From Bacteroidetes bacterium GWA2_30_7 (GTDB taxonomy: Bacteria; Bacteroidota; Bacteroidia; Bacteroidales; GWF2-33-38): a stretch of 6,001 nucleotides of DNA. The DNA is taken from the NCBI GenBank assembly GCA_001768155.1, contig MENC01000137.1, positions 1-6,001 on the forward strand, read 5' to 3'. Under the pieces are notes generated by a model. That model was not told where the DNA came from, made no database searches, and saw only the letters and a list, made by a program, of their open reading frames with translations. Numbering within the stretch: the stretch's first letter is position 1; each line of letters begins with the position of its first letter. Positions 1 to 6,001 of the stretch are shown here, one piece after another. The translations under genes and the position numbers were made by a program.

Positions 1-2174
1 CATTATCAATTGAAAAAGGAGAATATACTGTAATCGCTTCTTTTTTAGGATTTCAGGATTTTAACACTTCTGTAAAGTTAAATAGCGATTTAAAATTAAA
101 TATTCAATTAACGGAAACTTCATATACAACAAAAGAAGTTGAAATTTCAAGTGAACGAACAGCTAATGTTACAAGTACCGAAATGAGTACCGTTAGATTA
201 CCTATTGAGAAAATTAAAATTATTCCCGCATTTATGGGCGAAATTGATATTTTGAAAACAATTCAACTTTTACCGGGAGTTCAATCTGCTGGAGAAGGAA
301 ATGCAGGATTTTATGTAAGAGGCGGCGGTCCCGACCAGAATTTAATAATGTTAGACGAAGCTACAGTTTATAACGCATCACATTTAATGGGTTTTTTCTC
401 AGTTTTTAACTCCGATGCTGTTAAAGATGTAAATTTAATAAAAGGTGGAATGCCTGCAAATTATGGTGGAAGACTATCCTCTGTTTTAGATATTTCTATG
501 AAAGATGGAAATATGAAAAAATTCGTTGCAGAAGGTGGAATTGGGTTAATTGCTTCAAGATTAATGCTCGAAGGTCCGATTAAAAAAGATACTTGTTCGT
601 ATTTATTTACAGCCCGACGAACTTATGCAGACATTGTTGTTGAACCTTTTGTAAAAAAAACTGCTAAAGCAAAGGGTTCTAATTATTATTTCTATGATTT
701 AAATGCTAAATTAAACTATAAATTTTCTGATAAAGATAGGTTATATTTAAGTGGCTATTATGGCAGAGATGTTTTTACATATAAACGCAAAGACCAGAAT
801 TTTAATGTTACTATTCCTTGGGGTAATGGAACTGCTTCGTTAAGATGGAATCATTTATTTAACGATAAATTATTTGTTAATACTACTGCAATTTTTAGCG
901 ATTATCAGTTTGAATTTAAAGCAGTTCAACAAGATTATGATTTAACTATGTTTTCTGGAATTACAGATTATAATTTAAAAACTGATTTCACATATTTTCC
1001 AACTATTCGCCATAACGTTAAATTTGGTGTAAATTATATATTCCATACTTTTGTTCCAAGTAGCGCTACTGCCAGAATAAATAATACTAATTTTGACACT
1101 GGAGATATAATTAAAGAATATGCACACGATTTTTCAATTTATGTTAATGATGATTTTGATATAACCGAAAAATTAAAAGTTTCTTTTGGTCTCAGAGCTA
1201 CTGCATTTCAGCATATTGGACCATTTACTCGCTTTGTTAAAAATGGTAATGATTTAAATATTGATACTTTATATTACAAAAAAGGCGAAGAAGTTGCTTT
1301 TTTCAAACATTTAGAGCCTCGGTTTTCTATGCGTTATACGTTATCACGAAACTCATCTTTTAAAGCTTCTTTTACTCAAAACTATCAATACATTCATTTG
1401 GCTACAATATCATCTGTTTCTATGCCAACAGATTTATGGATACCAAGTTCCGACAAGATTGAGCCTCAGTTTGGAACTCAATATGCAATTGGTTATTTTA
1501 GAAATTTTAAGGAAAATATGTTTGAAACATCCATCGAATTATATTTTAAAGAGTTAGAAAATCAGATAGAATATAAAGATGGTTCATTGCCAATGAATAA
1601 TTTTGGAGATAATGCCGATAACTATTTTACCTTTGGAAAGGGCTATTCTTATGGATTGGAATTATTTTTAAAAAAAGCATTAGGAAATACAAATGGATGG
1701 ATTGGTTATACACTTTCAAAAACTTATCGACAATTCGATGATGTTAATAATGGTGTAGAGTTTCCTGCAAAATACGATAGACGACACGATTTATCTTTTA
1801 TAATTTCACATAAATATAACGAAAGATGGACTTTTTCGGCAGTATTTGTTTACGCTACAGGTAATGCTTTAACTTTACCGGTATCGAGATATTTTATTGA
1901 TGGAAAGGTTGTTAATGAATATGGCGAAAAAAATTCCTTCAGAATGAAACCTTATAACAGATTAGATATTTCTATTACTTATTATGTTAAAAAAACTAAG
2001 CGAATTGAATCTTCTTGGAATTTTTCTGTGTTTAATGTTTACAACCGACATAACCCATATTTTATTTATTTTACATGGGACGGAAACTTACAAGAAGGAA
2101 CTTTTAAAACTAAGGCAATGCAGGTTTCACTATTTCCGGTTTTGCCGTCAATAACTTGGAATTTTAAATTTTAA
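1..2174 (+). CDS. TonB-dependent receptor with carboxypeptidase-like N-terminal domain (5' end outside window)
   Basis: Outer-membrane TonB-dependent transporter of the Bacteroidota type. The reading frame is open from base 3, giving 723 visible codons, so the ATG at 183 is an internal Met and not the start. Bases 3-125 encode the end of a carboxypeptidase regulatory-like beta domain (YTVIASFLGFQDF, then LNIQLTETSY). The plug domain follows at about 200-520, with the diagnostic LLPGVQS and FYVRGGGPDQN (309-341), LDE, and GGMPANYGGRLSSVLDI. The rest is a beta-barrel rich in alternating aromatic residues, and the protein ends in an aromatic residue (WNFKF), as outer-membrane barrels do. Signal peptide and domain start lie upstream. 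Its stop abuts the ATG of a DUF4249 lipoprotein, a pairing known from Bacteroidota. The substrate is not evident; the close DUF4249 partner argues against a classical SusC/SusD glycan system. The family call is very secure, the specificity unknown. Confidence 0.95.
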   Translation, partial: LSIEKGEYTVIASFLGFQDFNTSVKLNSDLKLNIQLTETSYTTKEVEISSERTANVTSTEMSTVRLPIEKIKIIPAFMGEIDILKTIQLLPGVQSAGEGNAGFYVRGGGPDQNLIMLDEATVYNASHLMGFFSVFNSDAVKDVNLIKGGMPANYGGRLSSVLDISMKDGNMKKFVAEGGIGLIASRLMLEGPIKKDTCSYLFTARRTYADIVVEPFVKKTAKAKGSNYYFYDLNAKLNYKFSDKDRLYLSGYYGRDVFTYKRKDQNFNVTIPWGNGTASLRWNHLFNDKLFVNTTAIFSDYQFEFKAVQQDYDLTMFSGITDYNLKTDFTYFPTIRHNVKFGVNYIFHTFVPSSATARINNTNFDTGDIIKEYAHDFSIYVNDDFDITEKLKVSFGLRATAFQHIGPFTRFVKNGNDLNIDTLYYKKGEEVAFFKHLEPRFSMRYTLSRNSSFKASFTQNYQYIHLATISSVSMPTDLWIPSSDKIEPQFGTQYAIGYFRNFKENMFETSIELYFKELENQIEYKDGSLPMNNFGDNADNYFTFGKGYSYGLELFLKKALGNTNGWIGYTLSKTYRQFDDVNNGVEFPAKYDRRHDLSFIISHKYNERWTFSAVFVYATGNALTLPVSRYFIDGKVVNEYGEKNSFRMKPYNRLDISITYYVKKTKRIESSWNFSVFNVYNRHNPYFIYFTWDGNLQEGTFKTKAMQVSLFPVLPSITWNFKF

Positions 2175-3203
2175 ATGAAATTAAATATAAAAATGCCGCA
2201 AAGACACCAAGACACTAAGATACACAATTTGTCCCGACTTTTCGGAAATGTTTTAAAAAATCAACAGATAATGATTATTAAAACTTTGATTCTTTGTGTA
2301 TTTGTGGCTAAAAGAATATTTTTCGGATGGGAATTATATATAATTTTTATTTCATTCTTTTTGTTATATTCTTGTGAAAAAGAAATTGAAGTCGATTTAC
2401 CCGATAGTGATTCAAAAATTGTAATTGAAGGATACATCGAACAAGACTCATTCCCATATATATATATTACTAGAAGTACTCCTTATTTCGAACAAGTTTC
2501 TTTAGCAACTTTAATAAATTTAGTAGTTAAAAATGCAATCGTTACAGTTAGCGATGGTCAAATATCCGAAGTGCTTGATTTTATTGAGGATACTACCCAG
2601 TTCCCATACTATAAATATCAAGGAAAAGTTATAAAAGGACAGCCGGGTAAAACATATTATTTGAATATTAATGCCGAAGGAAAAACATACACATCTTATA
2701 CAACAATTCCAAACCCTGTAAAATTGGATAGTATAAATTTTAAAGTTGATAAAACAATTGACAAAGACAGTTTGGGATATATTTGGTTTTACTTTATCGA
2801 CCCCGATACTTTAGGTAATTATTATAGAATTTATACAAAAGTTTATAATCAAGATAGAAAATTTTTTCACCCATTTGCTTCAGTAGCAGAAGATAAAATA
2901 ATCAATGCTAAATTTGTTGAATTTTCCACATATAGAGGACAAGACCCTGTTGCAAATTTCGAAAATGATACAAATAATTATCGATGGTATTTTCATGTAG
3001 GCGATACAATATTGTTTAATTTAAGCAGTATTGATATTCATACTTATAATTTTTGGAATACAATTGAGCTTGATTATGCAGGAGGAGATAATCCATTTTC
3101 GGCTCCAATTACTATAAAAACGAATATCGAAGGAGGGGCATTAGGTATTTGGGGAGGATATTCTTATGATTTTGATACTGTAATTGCAACTTATAGGTTT
3201 TAA
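2175..3203 (+). CDS. DUF4249-family outer-membrane lipoprotein with repeat-derived N-terminal extension
   Basis: Predicted lipoprotein of the DUF4249 family, found next to TonB-dependent receptors in Bacteroidota and probably their surface or periplasmic partner; its biochemical role is unknown. A hydrophobic stretch (LYIIFISFFLLYSC, residues 54-67) ends in a lipobox-like LYSC, so Cys67 would be lipidated. Family-typical text follows: CEKEIEVDLPDSDSKIVIEGYI, then PYIYITRSTPYF, a GKTYYLNINAEGKTYTS segment, the strongly conserved GNYYRIY, and the C-terminal IEGGALGIWGGY. The mature part is full length. The N-terminus is odd: 66 residues precede the Cys, where a lipoprotein signal normally has about 15-25. 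Residues 7-45 are encoded by an inverted repeat (2195-2308). ATG 2175 directly follows the receptor stop, which favours coupled translation from it, but Met33 (2271) is an alternative start that gives a 34-residue leader. No terminator is obvious right after the stop. Confidence 0.9.
   Translation: MKLNIKMPQRHQDTKIHNLSRLFGNVLKNQQIMIIKTLILCVFVAKRIFFGWELYIIFISFFLLYSCEKEIEVDLPDSDSKIVIEGYIEQDSFPYIYITRSTPYFEQVSLATLINLVVKNAIVTVSDGQISEVLDFIEDTTQFPYYKYQGKVIKGQPGKTYYLNINAEGKTYTSYTTIPNPVKLDSINFKVDKTIDKDSLGYIWFYFIDPDTLGNYYRIYTKVYNQDRKFFHPFASVAEDKIINAKFVEFSTYRGQDPVANFENDTNNYRWYFHVGDTILFNLSSIDIHTYNFWNTIELDYAGGDNPFSAPITIKTNIEGGALGIWGGYSYDFDTVIATYRF
2195..2308. repeat. Imperfect inverted repeat inside the start of the DUF4249 gene
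   Basis: Two 25-nt arms, 2195-2219 and 2284-2308, are reverse complements at 19 of 25 positions and enclose a 64-nt spacer. Each arm is built from three degenerate 8-nt units: AAGACACC, AAGACACT, AAGATACA on the left, and CTTTGATT, CTTTGTGT, ATTTGTGG on the right. Arms of this CAAAGACAC / CTTTGTGT type resemble, from memory, short interspersed repeats seen between genes in Bacteroidota and other environmental genomes; this was not searched. The element lies between the first six codons and the lipoprotein hydrophobic segment. Its length of 114 bp is a multiple of three and leaves the frame open. No clean target duplication is visible; only TAAAA occurs near both ends (2188-2192 and 2309-2313). 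Confidence 0.7.
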
Positions 3204-3217
3204 AGAAGAAGAAGTTC

Positions 3218-3245
3218 GAAAATAGAAATTAGAAAATAGAAAAAT
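3218..3245. repeat. Short purine-rich tandem repeat, two 14-bp units
   Basis: The unit GAAAATAGAAATTA at 3218-3231 is followed directly by GAAAATAGAAAAAA at 3232-3245, matching at 12 of 14 positions. It sits 14 bp after the DUF4249 stop and just before the palindromic element at 3256. It could be simple AT-rich drift or the edge of a repeat-rich intergenic segment. No function is inferred. Confidence 0.45.
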
Positions 3246-3255
3246 TGTTACATAG

Positions 3256-3427
3256 TGTTAGTAAGAAAACTCCAAAAAGCAAAAAACAAATGTCAAATAA
3301 ATTCCAATTCTCAAAACTCCAATTTTCAAAACCGTTTGAATATTAGGCAATTGTAATTTGTGATTTATTTGAGATTTGAAACTTGAAATTTGTTATTTTT
3401 TAAAATATGCAGTTTTCTTAGAGGCAC
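3256..3427. mobile_element. MITE-like palindromic element with 6-bp flanking direct repeat
   Basis: A 172-bp non-coding imperfect palindrome lies between the DUF4249 and trxB genes. The outer ends are GTG-N4-TAAGAAAACT (3256-3272) and its mirror AGTTTTCTTA-N4-CAC (3411-3427), with a perfect 10-bp arm. Further in, 3282-3297 pairs with 3383-3398 at 14 of 16 positions, and the centre is AT-rich. TACATA directly abuts both ends (3250-3255 and 3428-3433), as a target-site duplication would. The interior CAAAT/CCAATT and AATTTG/GAAATTTG texture resembles interspersed repeats common in Bacteroidota intergenic DNA (memory, not searched). It encodes no protein, so movement would need a transposase elsewhere. 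It could also be a transcribed hairpin ending the upstream operon. It leaves only about 50 bp before the trxB start, so the trxB promoter may lie inside it; I see no convincing promoter box there. Confidence 0.5.
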
Positions 3428-3482
3428 TACATATACACATGAACACATAAACATCAAAATATAAATCTCAAACAATAATATT

Positions 3483-4415
3483 ATGAATACAACAAGTGAA
3501 AAAGTTAAATGCTTAATTATCGGCTCAGGACCTGCTGGTTATACTGCAGCAATTTATGCTTCTCGTGCCGGGTTAAACCCTGTTATGTATCAGGGACTTG
3601 AAGCTGGAGGTCAATTAACAACTACAACTGAAGTAGAGAATTACCCTGGTTACCCTGATGGTGTTACAGGTCCGGAAATGATGGAGCAATTTAAAAAACA
3701 AGCTGCACGTTTTGGTGCAGATATTCGATGGGGAATTGTTACAAAAGTCGATTTTTCATCTACTCCACATAAAGTTTGGTCAGACGATGGAAAATTTATT
3801 GAAGCTGAATCTGTAATAATAGCAACGGGTGCGACCGCAAAGTATTTAAAAATTCCTTCCGAAGACAAATTTAAAGGCTTTGGCGTATCTGCATGTGCAA
3901 CTTGCGACGGTTTTTTCTATCGAGGTCAAGATGTTGCAGTTGTTGGTGGAGGAGATACAGCTTGTGAAGAAGCAACTTATTTATCAGGAATTTGTAAAAA
4001 AATATACTTAATTGTTCGTAAAAATTATTTAAAAGCTTCAAAAGCAATGCAAGATAGAGTTTTTAAAACAAAAAATATTGAAGTTCTATTTGAACATTCC
4101 ACCAAAGAAATTTTTGGAGACAAAGGGGTTGACGGAGCAATATTATTAAACAAAAACGGAGAAGAAGTAAAAATAAACGTTACCGGCTTTTTTGTTGCAA
4201 TTGGTCATCAGCCAAATTCTGAAGTTTTCAAACCATTTATAGAAACAGATGAAACAGGTTATATTATTACAAAACCGAATACAACTTTAACTAATATTTC
4301 AGGAGTATTTGCATGTGGGGATGTTCAGGATAAACATTATAGACAGGCAGTTACAGCAGCAGGTTCGGGTTGTATGGCAGCACTTGATGCTGAAAGATAT
4401 TTAGGCTCAAAATAG
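3483..4415 (+). CDS. trxB: Thioredoxin-disulfide reductase (NADPH, FAD)
   Basis: Cytoplasmic flavoenzyme that uses NADPH to reduce thioredoxin, the cell's main dithiol donor for ribonucleotide reductase, peroxidases and protein repair. At 310 residues it has the normal length of the low-molecular-weight bacterial type. The FAD-binding motif GSGPAGYTAAIYASRAG is at 14-30, followed by GGQLTTTTEVENYPGYP (42-58) and ATGA (114-117). The redox-active pair is CATC (Cys138, Cys141), followed by DGFFY. The NADPH-fold motif GGGDTACEEA is at 155-164. The C-terminal FAD motif is GVFACGDV (274-281) with RQAVTAAGSG (287-296). The usual HRRxxxR loop that holds the NADPH 2'-phosphate reads VRKNYLK (178-184), keeping positive charge at three positions. 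The ATG at 3483 is the only sensible start because the FAD motif begins 14 residues later. It is followed by an intrinsic terminator and has no thioredoxin gene beside it, so it is probably transcribed alone. Confidence 0.97.
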   Translation: MNTTSEKVKCLIIGSGPAGYTAAIYASRAGLNPVMYQGLEAGGQLTTTTEVENYPGYPDGVTGPEMMEQFKKQAARFGADIRWGIVTKVDFSSTPHKVWSDDGKFIEAESVIIATGATAKYLKIPSEDKFKGFGVSACATCDGFFYRGQDVAVVGGGDTACEEATYLSGICKKIYLIVRKNYLKASKAMQDRVFKTKNIEVLFEHSTKEIFGDKGVDGAILLNKNGEEVKINVTGFFVAIGHQPNSEVFKPFIETDETGYIITKPNTTLTNISGVFACGDVQDKHYRQAVTAAGSGCMAALDAERYLGSK

Positions 4416-4433
4416 AAAAAGTTATAAACAATT

Positions 4434-4469
4434 AAAAAAGCGGAGTAATAATTTATTCTGCTTTTTTTT
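4434..4469 (+). terminator. Intrinsic terminator of trxB
   Basis: The stem GCGGAGTAA (4440-4448) pairs with TTATTCTGC (4453-4461), with seven Watson-Crick pairs and two G-U wobbles, around a TAAT loop. A run of eight T follows (4462-4469). Six A at 4434-4439 could pair with the T run, so the hairpin may also work on the opposite strand. It begins 19 bp after the trxB stop codon. Confidence 0.85.
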
Positions 4470-4509
4470 ATTGTATTGAAAATTAATATCCTAAAACTGA
4501 AAATTAAAA

Positions 4510-4540
4510 TTTATCAACATGTTATATAACTTTATCAACA
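4510..4540. promoter_or_regulatory. Direct repeat around a perfect palindrome, possible operator
   Basis: The 10-mer TTTATCAACA occurs at 4510-4519 and again at 4531-4540, exactly 21 bp apart (two helical turns). Between them, one base on from the first copy, is GTTATATAAC (4521-4530), a perfect palindrome. The block lies about 116 bp upstream of the secreted-protein start and 41 bp beyond the trxB terminator. The same-face spacing fits a dimeric DNA-binding protein, but in AT-rich DNA this could be chance. The regulator is unknown. Confidence 0.35.
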
Positions 4541-4578
4541 ATATCAATCAACAAACTATTAATAACTCTACAAGTATA

Positions 4579-4612
4579 TTTAGTAATGAGTGTAGCTTTA
4601 ATAATAAATTTG
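4579..4612 (+). promoter_or_regulatory. Possible Bacteroidota-type promoter for the secreted protein
   Basis: TAAATTTG at 4605-4612 fits the Bacteroidota primary-sigma -7 consensus TAnnTTTG exactly. The upstream element is weak: TTTA at 4579-4582, in place of TTTG, at roughly the expected distance. Transcription would begin near 4618-4620, giving a leader of about 36-38 nt before the ATG at 4656. Because one box is poor and the DNA is AT-rich, this is tentative. No ribosome-binding site is visible, which is normal for the phylum. Confidence 0.35.
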
Positions 4613-4655
4613 TTATCCTTTTAAATAAAATTTACAAATCTAAAATACTTAAATT

Positions 4656-6001
4656 ATGAAATTATCTTTATTATCGTTTTTATGTTTGATGTTAATATCA
4701 TCAATGAGTTTTTCACAACTCATAATCAGCCAGTATATTGAAACTGGTGTTGGTTCTACTCCAAAAGGAATTGAACTATGGAATAAGTCCGGTTCAACAA
4801 TTGATTTTTCAGTAACAAACTTAGATGTAAAAAAGGGAACAAATGGTGGAGCCCCAGTATCAGATTTTACATTAACTACCGGTACTTTAGCCGATAATGC
4901 AGTAATTGTTATTGGTACCGATGCAGATGTAAGCGGAACTGGAACTGGTTTTAATGATTTTGTTGTTGCAAATGGTGCAGCATTTTATACAAAAACCTTT
5001 ACTTTTAATGGCGACGATGCTTTGGAAATTTGGTTAGGCGGAGTTTTGCAAGATATGTTTGGAACCGCTGGTTCTGACCCTGGAACAAATTGGAGTGGAA
5101 ATGGTGTTTCTACATTGAATCAGAATATCTCATTAAAAAGTGGCATTACTACAGGTGAAATAACTGGTTGGACAGATCCTAGTATCAGGTTTGAAACCAC
5201 TACAACCGATAATTCATTAACTGGTTTTGGCTTGGCTCCTGCATCAGCATTAAGTTCAGCTAAGGAAATTACAGCATACAGCTTTGTAGAACAAACAGGT
5301 GCTGCAATAATTGATAATATAAATTTCACTGTTGACATTGAAGTTGCAAATGGAACTAACCTTACAACTCTTGTTGCTACATTTACCCTATCACCGGCTG
5401 CAAGTGCAGAAATTGCAGCAACTTCACAAGTAAGCGGAACAACTGCTAACGACTTTACAAATCCTGTTGTTTATACAATAATTGCTGAAGATGCATCAAC
5501 CCAAAACTGGACTATAACAGTTACCGAAGCATTACCGTTAGCAACTGTTGATTGGTGTAATCTTCAATGGCCCTCTTCTGGAGCAGTTTGCAACGGTGGA
5601 GTTTTCAATGCTTATGCACAAATTTATCAAGCTGGTATTACAGAAGCTGGCGGACAAGGTGCAAATATCGAAGCTTGGATAGGCTACAGTACATCAAACA
5701 CAGACCCTTCAACTTGGACTGACTGGGTTGTAGCCAGTTACAATGTTGATGCCGGTAATAATGATGAGTATATGGCAAACTTAGGTTCTTTACCAGCTGG
5801 TACTTATTATTATGCTAGTCGATTTAGATATAATAGTGGTACTTATGCTTATGGAGGATTTAACGGTGGATTCTGGAATGGAACTACAAATGTAAATGGA
5901 GTATTAACTATTTATGCACTTCCAACACCTTCAATAACAGGGACATTAAGTTATTGTGCAGGTTCAAACACAACATTAGATGCAGGTTCTTTTGCAAGTT
6001 A
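4656..6001 (+). CDS. Secreted multidomain surface protein with lamin-tail-like and DUF5018-like domains (3' end outside window)
   Basis: Start of a large exported protein; 448 residues are visible and the frame is still open at the right edge. Residues 1-20 form a signal peptide (MKLSLLSFLCLMLISSMSFS, cleavage before Gln21). Residues 22 to about 180 look like a lamin-tail domain: LIISQYIETG, GIELWN, then NGDDALEIW (118-126), DPGTNW (141-146) and SLKSG. Residues 200-291 resemble the DUF5018 repeat: SSAKEITAYSF, EVANGTNLTTLVATF, VSGTTANDFTNPVVYT, EDASTQNWTITVTE. Residues 297-420 form a beta-rich module (NLQWPSSG, AWIGYST, TWTDWV, AGTYYYASRFRYN, GGFWNGTTNVNGVLTI) familiar from Bacteroidota secreted proteins; it has two Cys, 301 and 312. 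From about 422 an Ig-like region begins (SITGTLSYCAGSNTTLDAGS). Such proteins usually carry a C-terminal type IX secretion sorting domain, which cannot be seen here. No catalytic domain is visible, so an adhesive role, or an enzyme domain further downstream, remains open. It is transcribed apart from trxB. Confidence 0.9.
   Translation, partial: MKLSLLSFLCLMLISSMSFSQLIISQYIETGVGSTPKGIELWNKSGSTIDFSVTNLDVKKGTNGGAPVSDFTLTTGTLADNAVIVIGTDADVSGTGTGFNDFVVANGAAFYTKTFTFNGDDALEIWLGGVLQDMFGTAGSDPGTNWSGNGVSTLNQNISLKSGITTGEITGWTDPSIRFETTTTDNSLTGFGLAPASALSSAKEITAYSFVEQTGAAIIDNINFTVDIEVANGTNLTTLVATFTLSPAASAEIAATSQVSGTTANDFTNPVVYTIIAEDASTQNWTITVTEALPLATVDWCNLQWPSSGAVCNGGVFNAYAQIYQAGITEAGGQGANIEAWIGYSTSNTDPSTWTDWVVASYNVDAGNNDEYMANLGSLPAGTYYYASRFRYNSGTYAYGGFNGGFWNGTTNVNGVLTIYALPTPSITGTLSYCAGSNTTLDAGSFAS

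Noticed and set aside
183..185. ATG at 183 as the start of the receptor gene
   Set aside because: The same frame is open back to base 3 and encodes the end of a carboxypeptidase-like domain that normally precedes the plug, so this is an internal Met.
653..660. Run of eight A in the receptor gene as a frameshift or phase-variation site
   Set aside because: The frame is intact through it (Val-Lys-Lys-Thr), and such runs are expected in DNA this AT-rich.
1..3203. SusC/SusD glycan uptake pair
   Set aside because: The partner lipoprotein matches DUF4249, not SusD, and the receptor lacks recognisable SusC-specific features in the visible part.
3650..3868. Reverse-strand open frame of 72 codons inside trxB
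   Set aside because: It lies wholly within a confidently identified gene and its protein has no recognisable motif; it is a shadow frame.
4510..4540. Replication origin based on DnaA-box-like TTATCAACA copies
   Set aside because: Both copies differ from the DnaA box at a conserved position, only two are present, and no origin-associated gene (dnaA, dnaN, gidA) is nearby.
5120..5338. Reverse-strand open frame of 72 codons inside the secreted-protein gene
   Set aside because: It overlaps the coding frame of a clear multidomain protein; its composition reflects the complement of Thr/Ala-rich codons.

Overview
The window looks like a piece of a Bacteroidota chromosome. The DNA is AT-rich, and no clear Shine-Dalgarno sequences precede the starts. 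The gene content is typical of that phylum: a TonB-dependent receptor with a carboxypeptidase-like N-terminal domain, a DUF4249 lipoprotein directly behind it, and a large secreted multidomain surface protein. All four genes are on the + strand; none is an RNA gene, a CRISPR component or a transposase.

Left part (1-3203): the receptor gene is cut by the left window edge and remains open to the first base, so its real start lies outside. Its stop codon directly abuts the ATG of the DUF4249 lipoprotein gene (TAAATG). The two probably form one transcript and work together at the outer membrane, the receptor as a TonB-driven import channel and the lipoprotein as its accessory partner. The substrate cannot be told from the sequence. 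The start of the lipoprotein gene contains an imperfect inverted repeat (2195-2308) that appears to have been inserted in frame ahead of the lipoprotein signal segment.

Middle (3204-4469): a 279-bp gap holds a short purine-rich tandem repeat and a second, different palindromic repeat (3256-3427) that is flanked by a TACATA direct repeat, like a small non-autonomous mobile element. It is followed by a complete, normal-length thioredoxin reductase gene (trxB) and a good intrinsic terminator. trxB appears to be an independent unit.

Right part (4470-6001): a 186-bp AT-rich regulatory gap contains a 10-bp direct repeat spaced exactly 21 bp apart around a perfect palindrome, and a Bacteroidota-type -7 box. 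It precedes a secreted protein with a signal peptide, a lamin-tail-like domain, a DUF5018-like domain, a further beta-rich module and the beginning of an Ig-like region. This gene runs off the right edge. I see no wholly new system here. The most unusual features are the repeat embedded in the lipoprotein gene, the MITE-like palindrome, and the symmetric motif upstream of the secreted protein.
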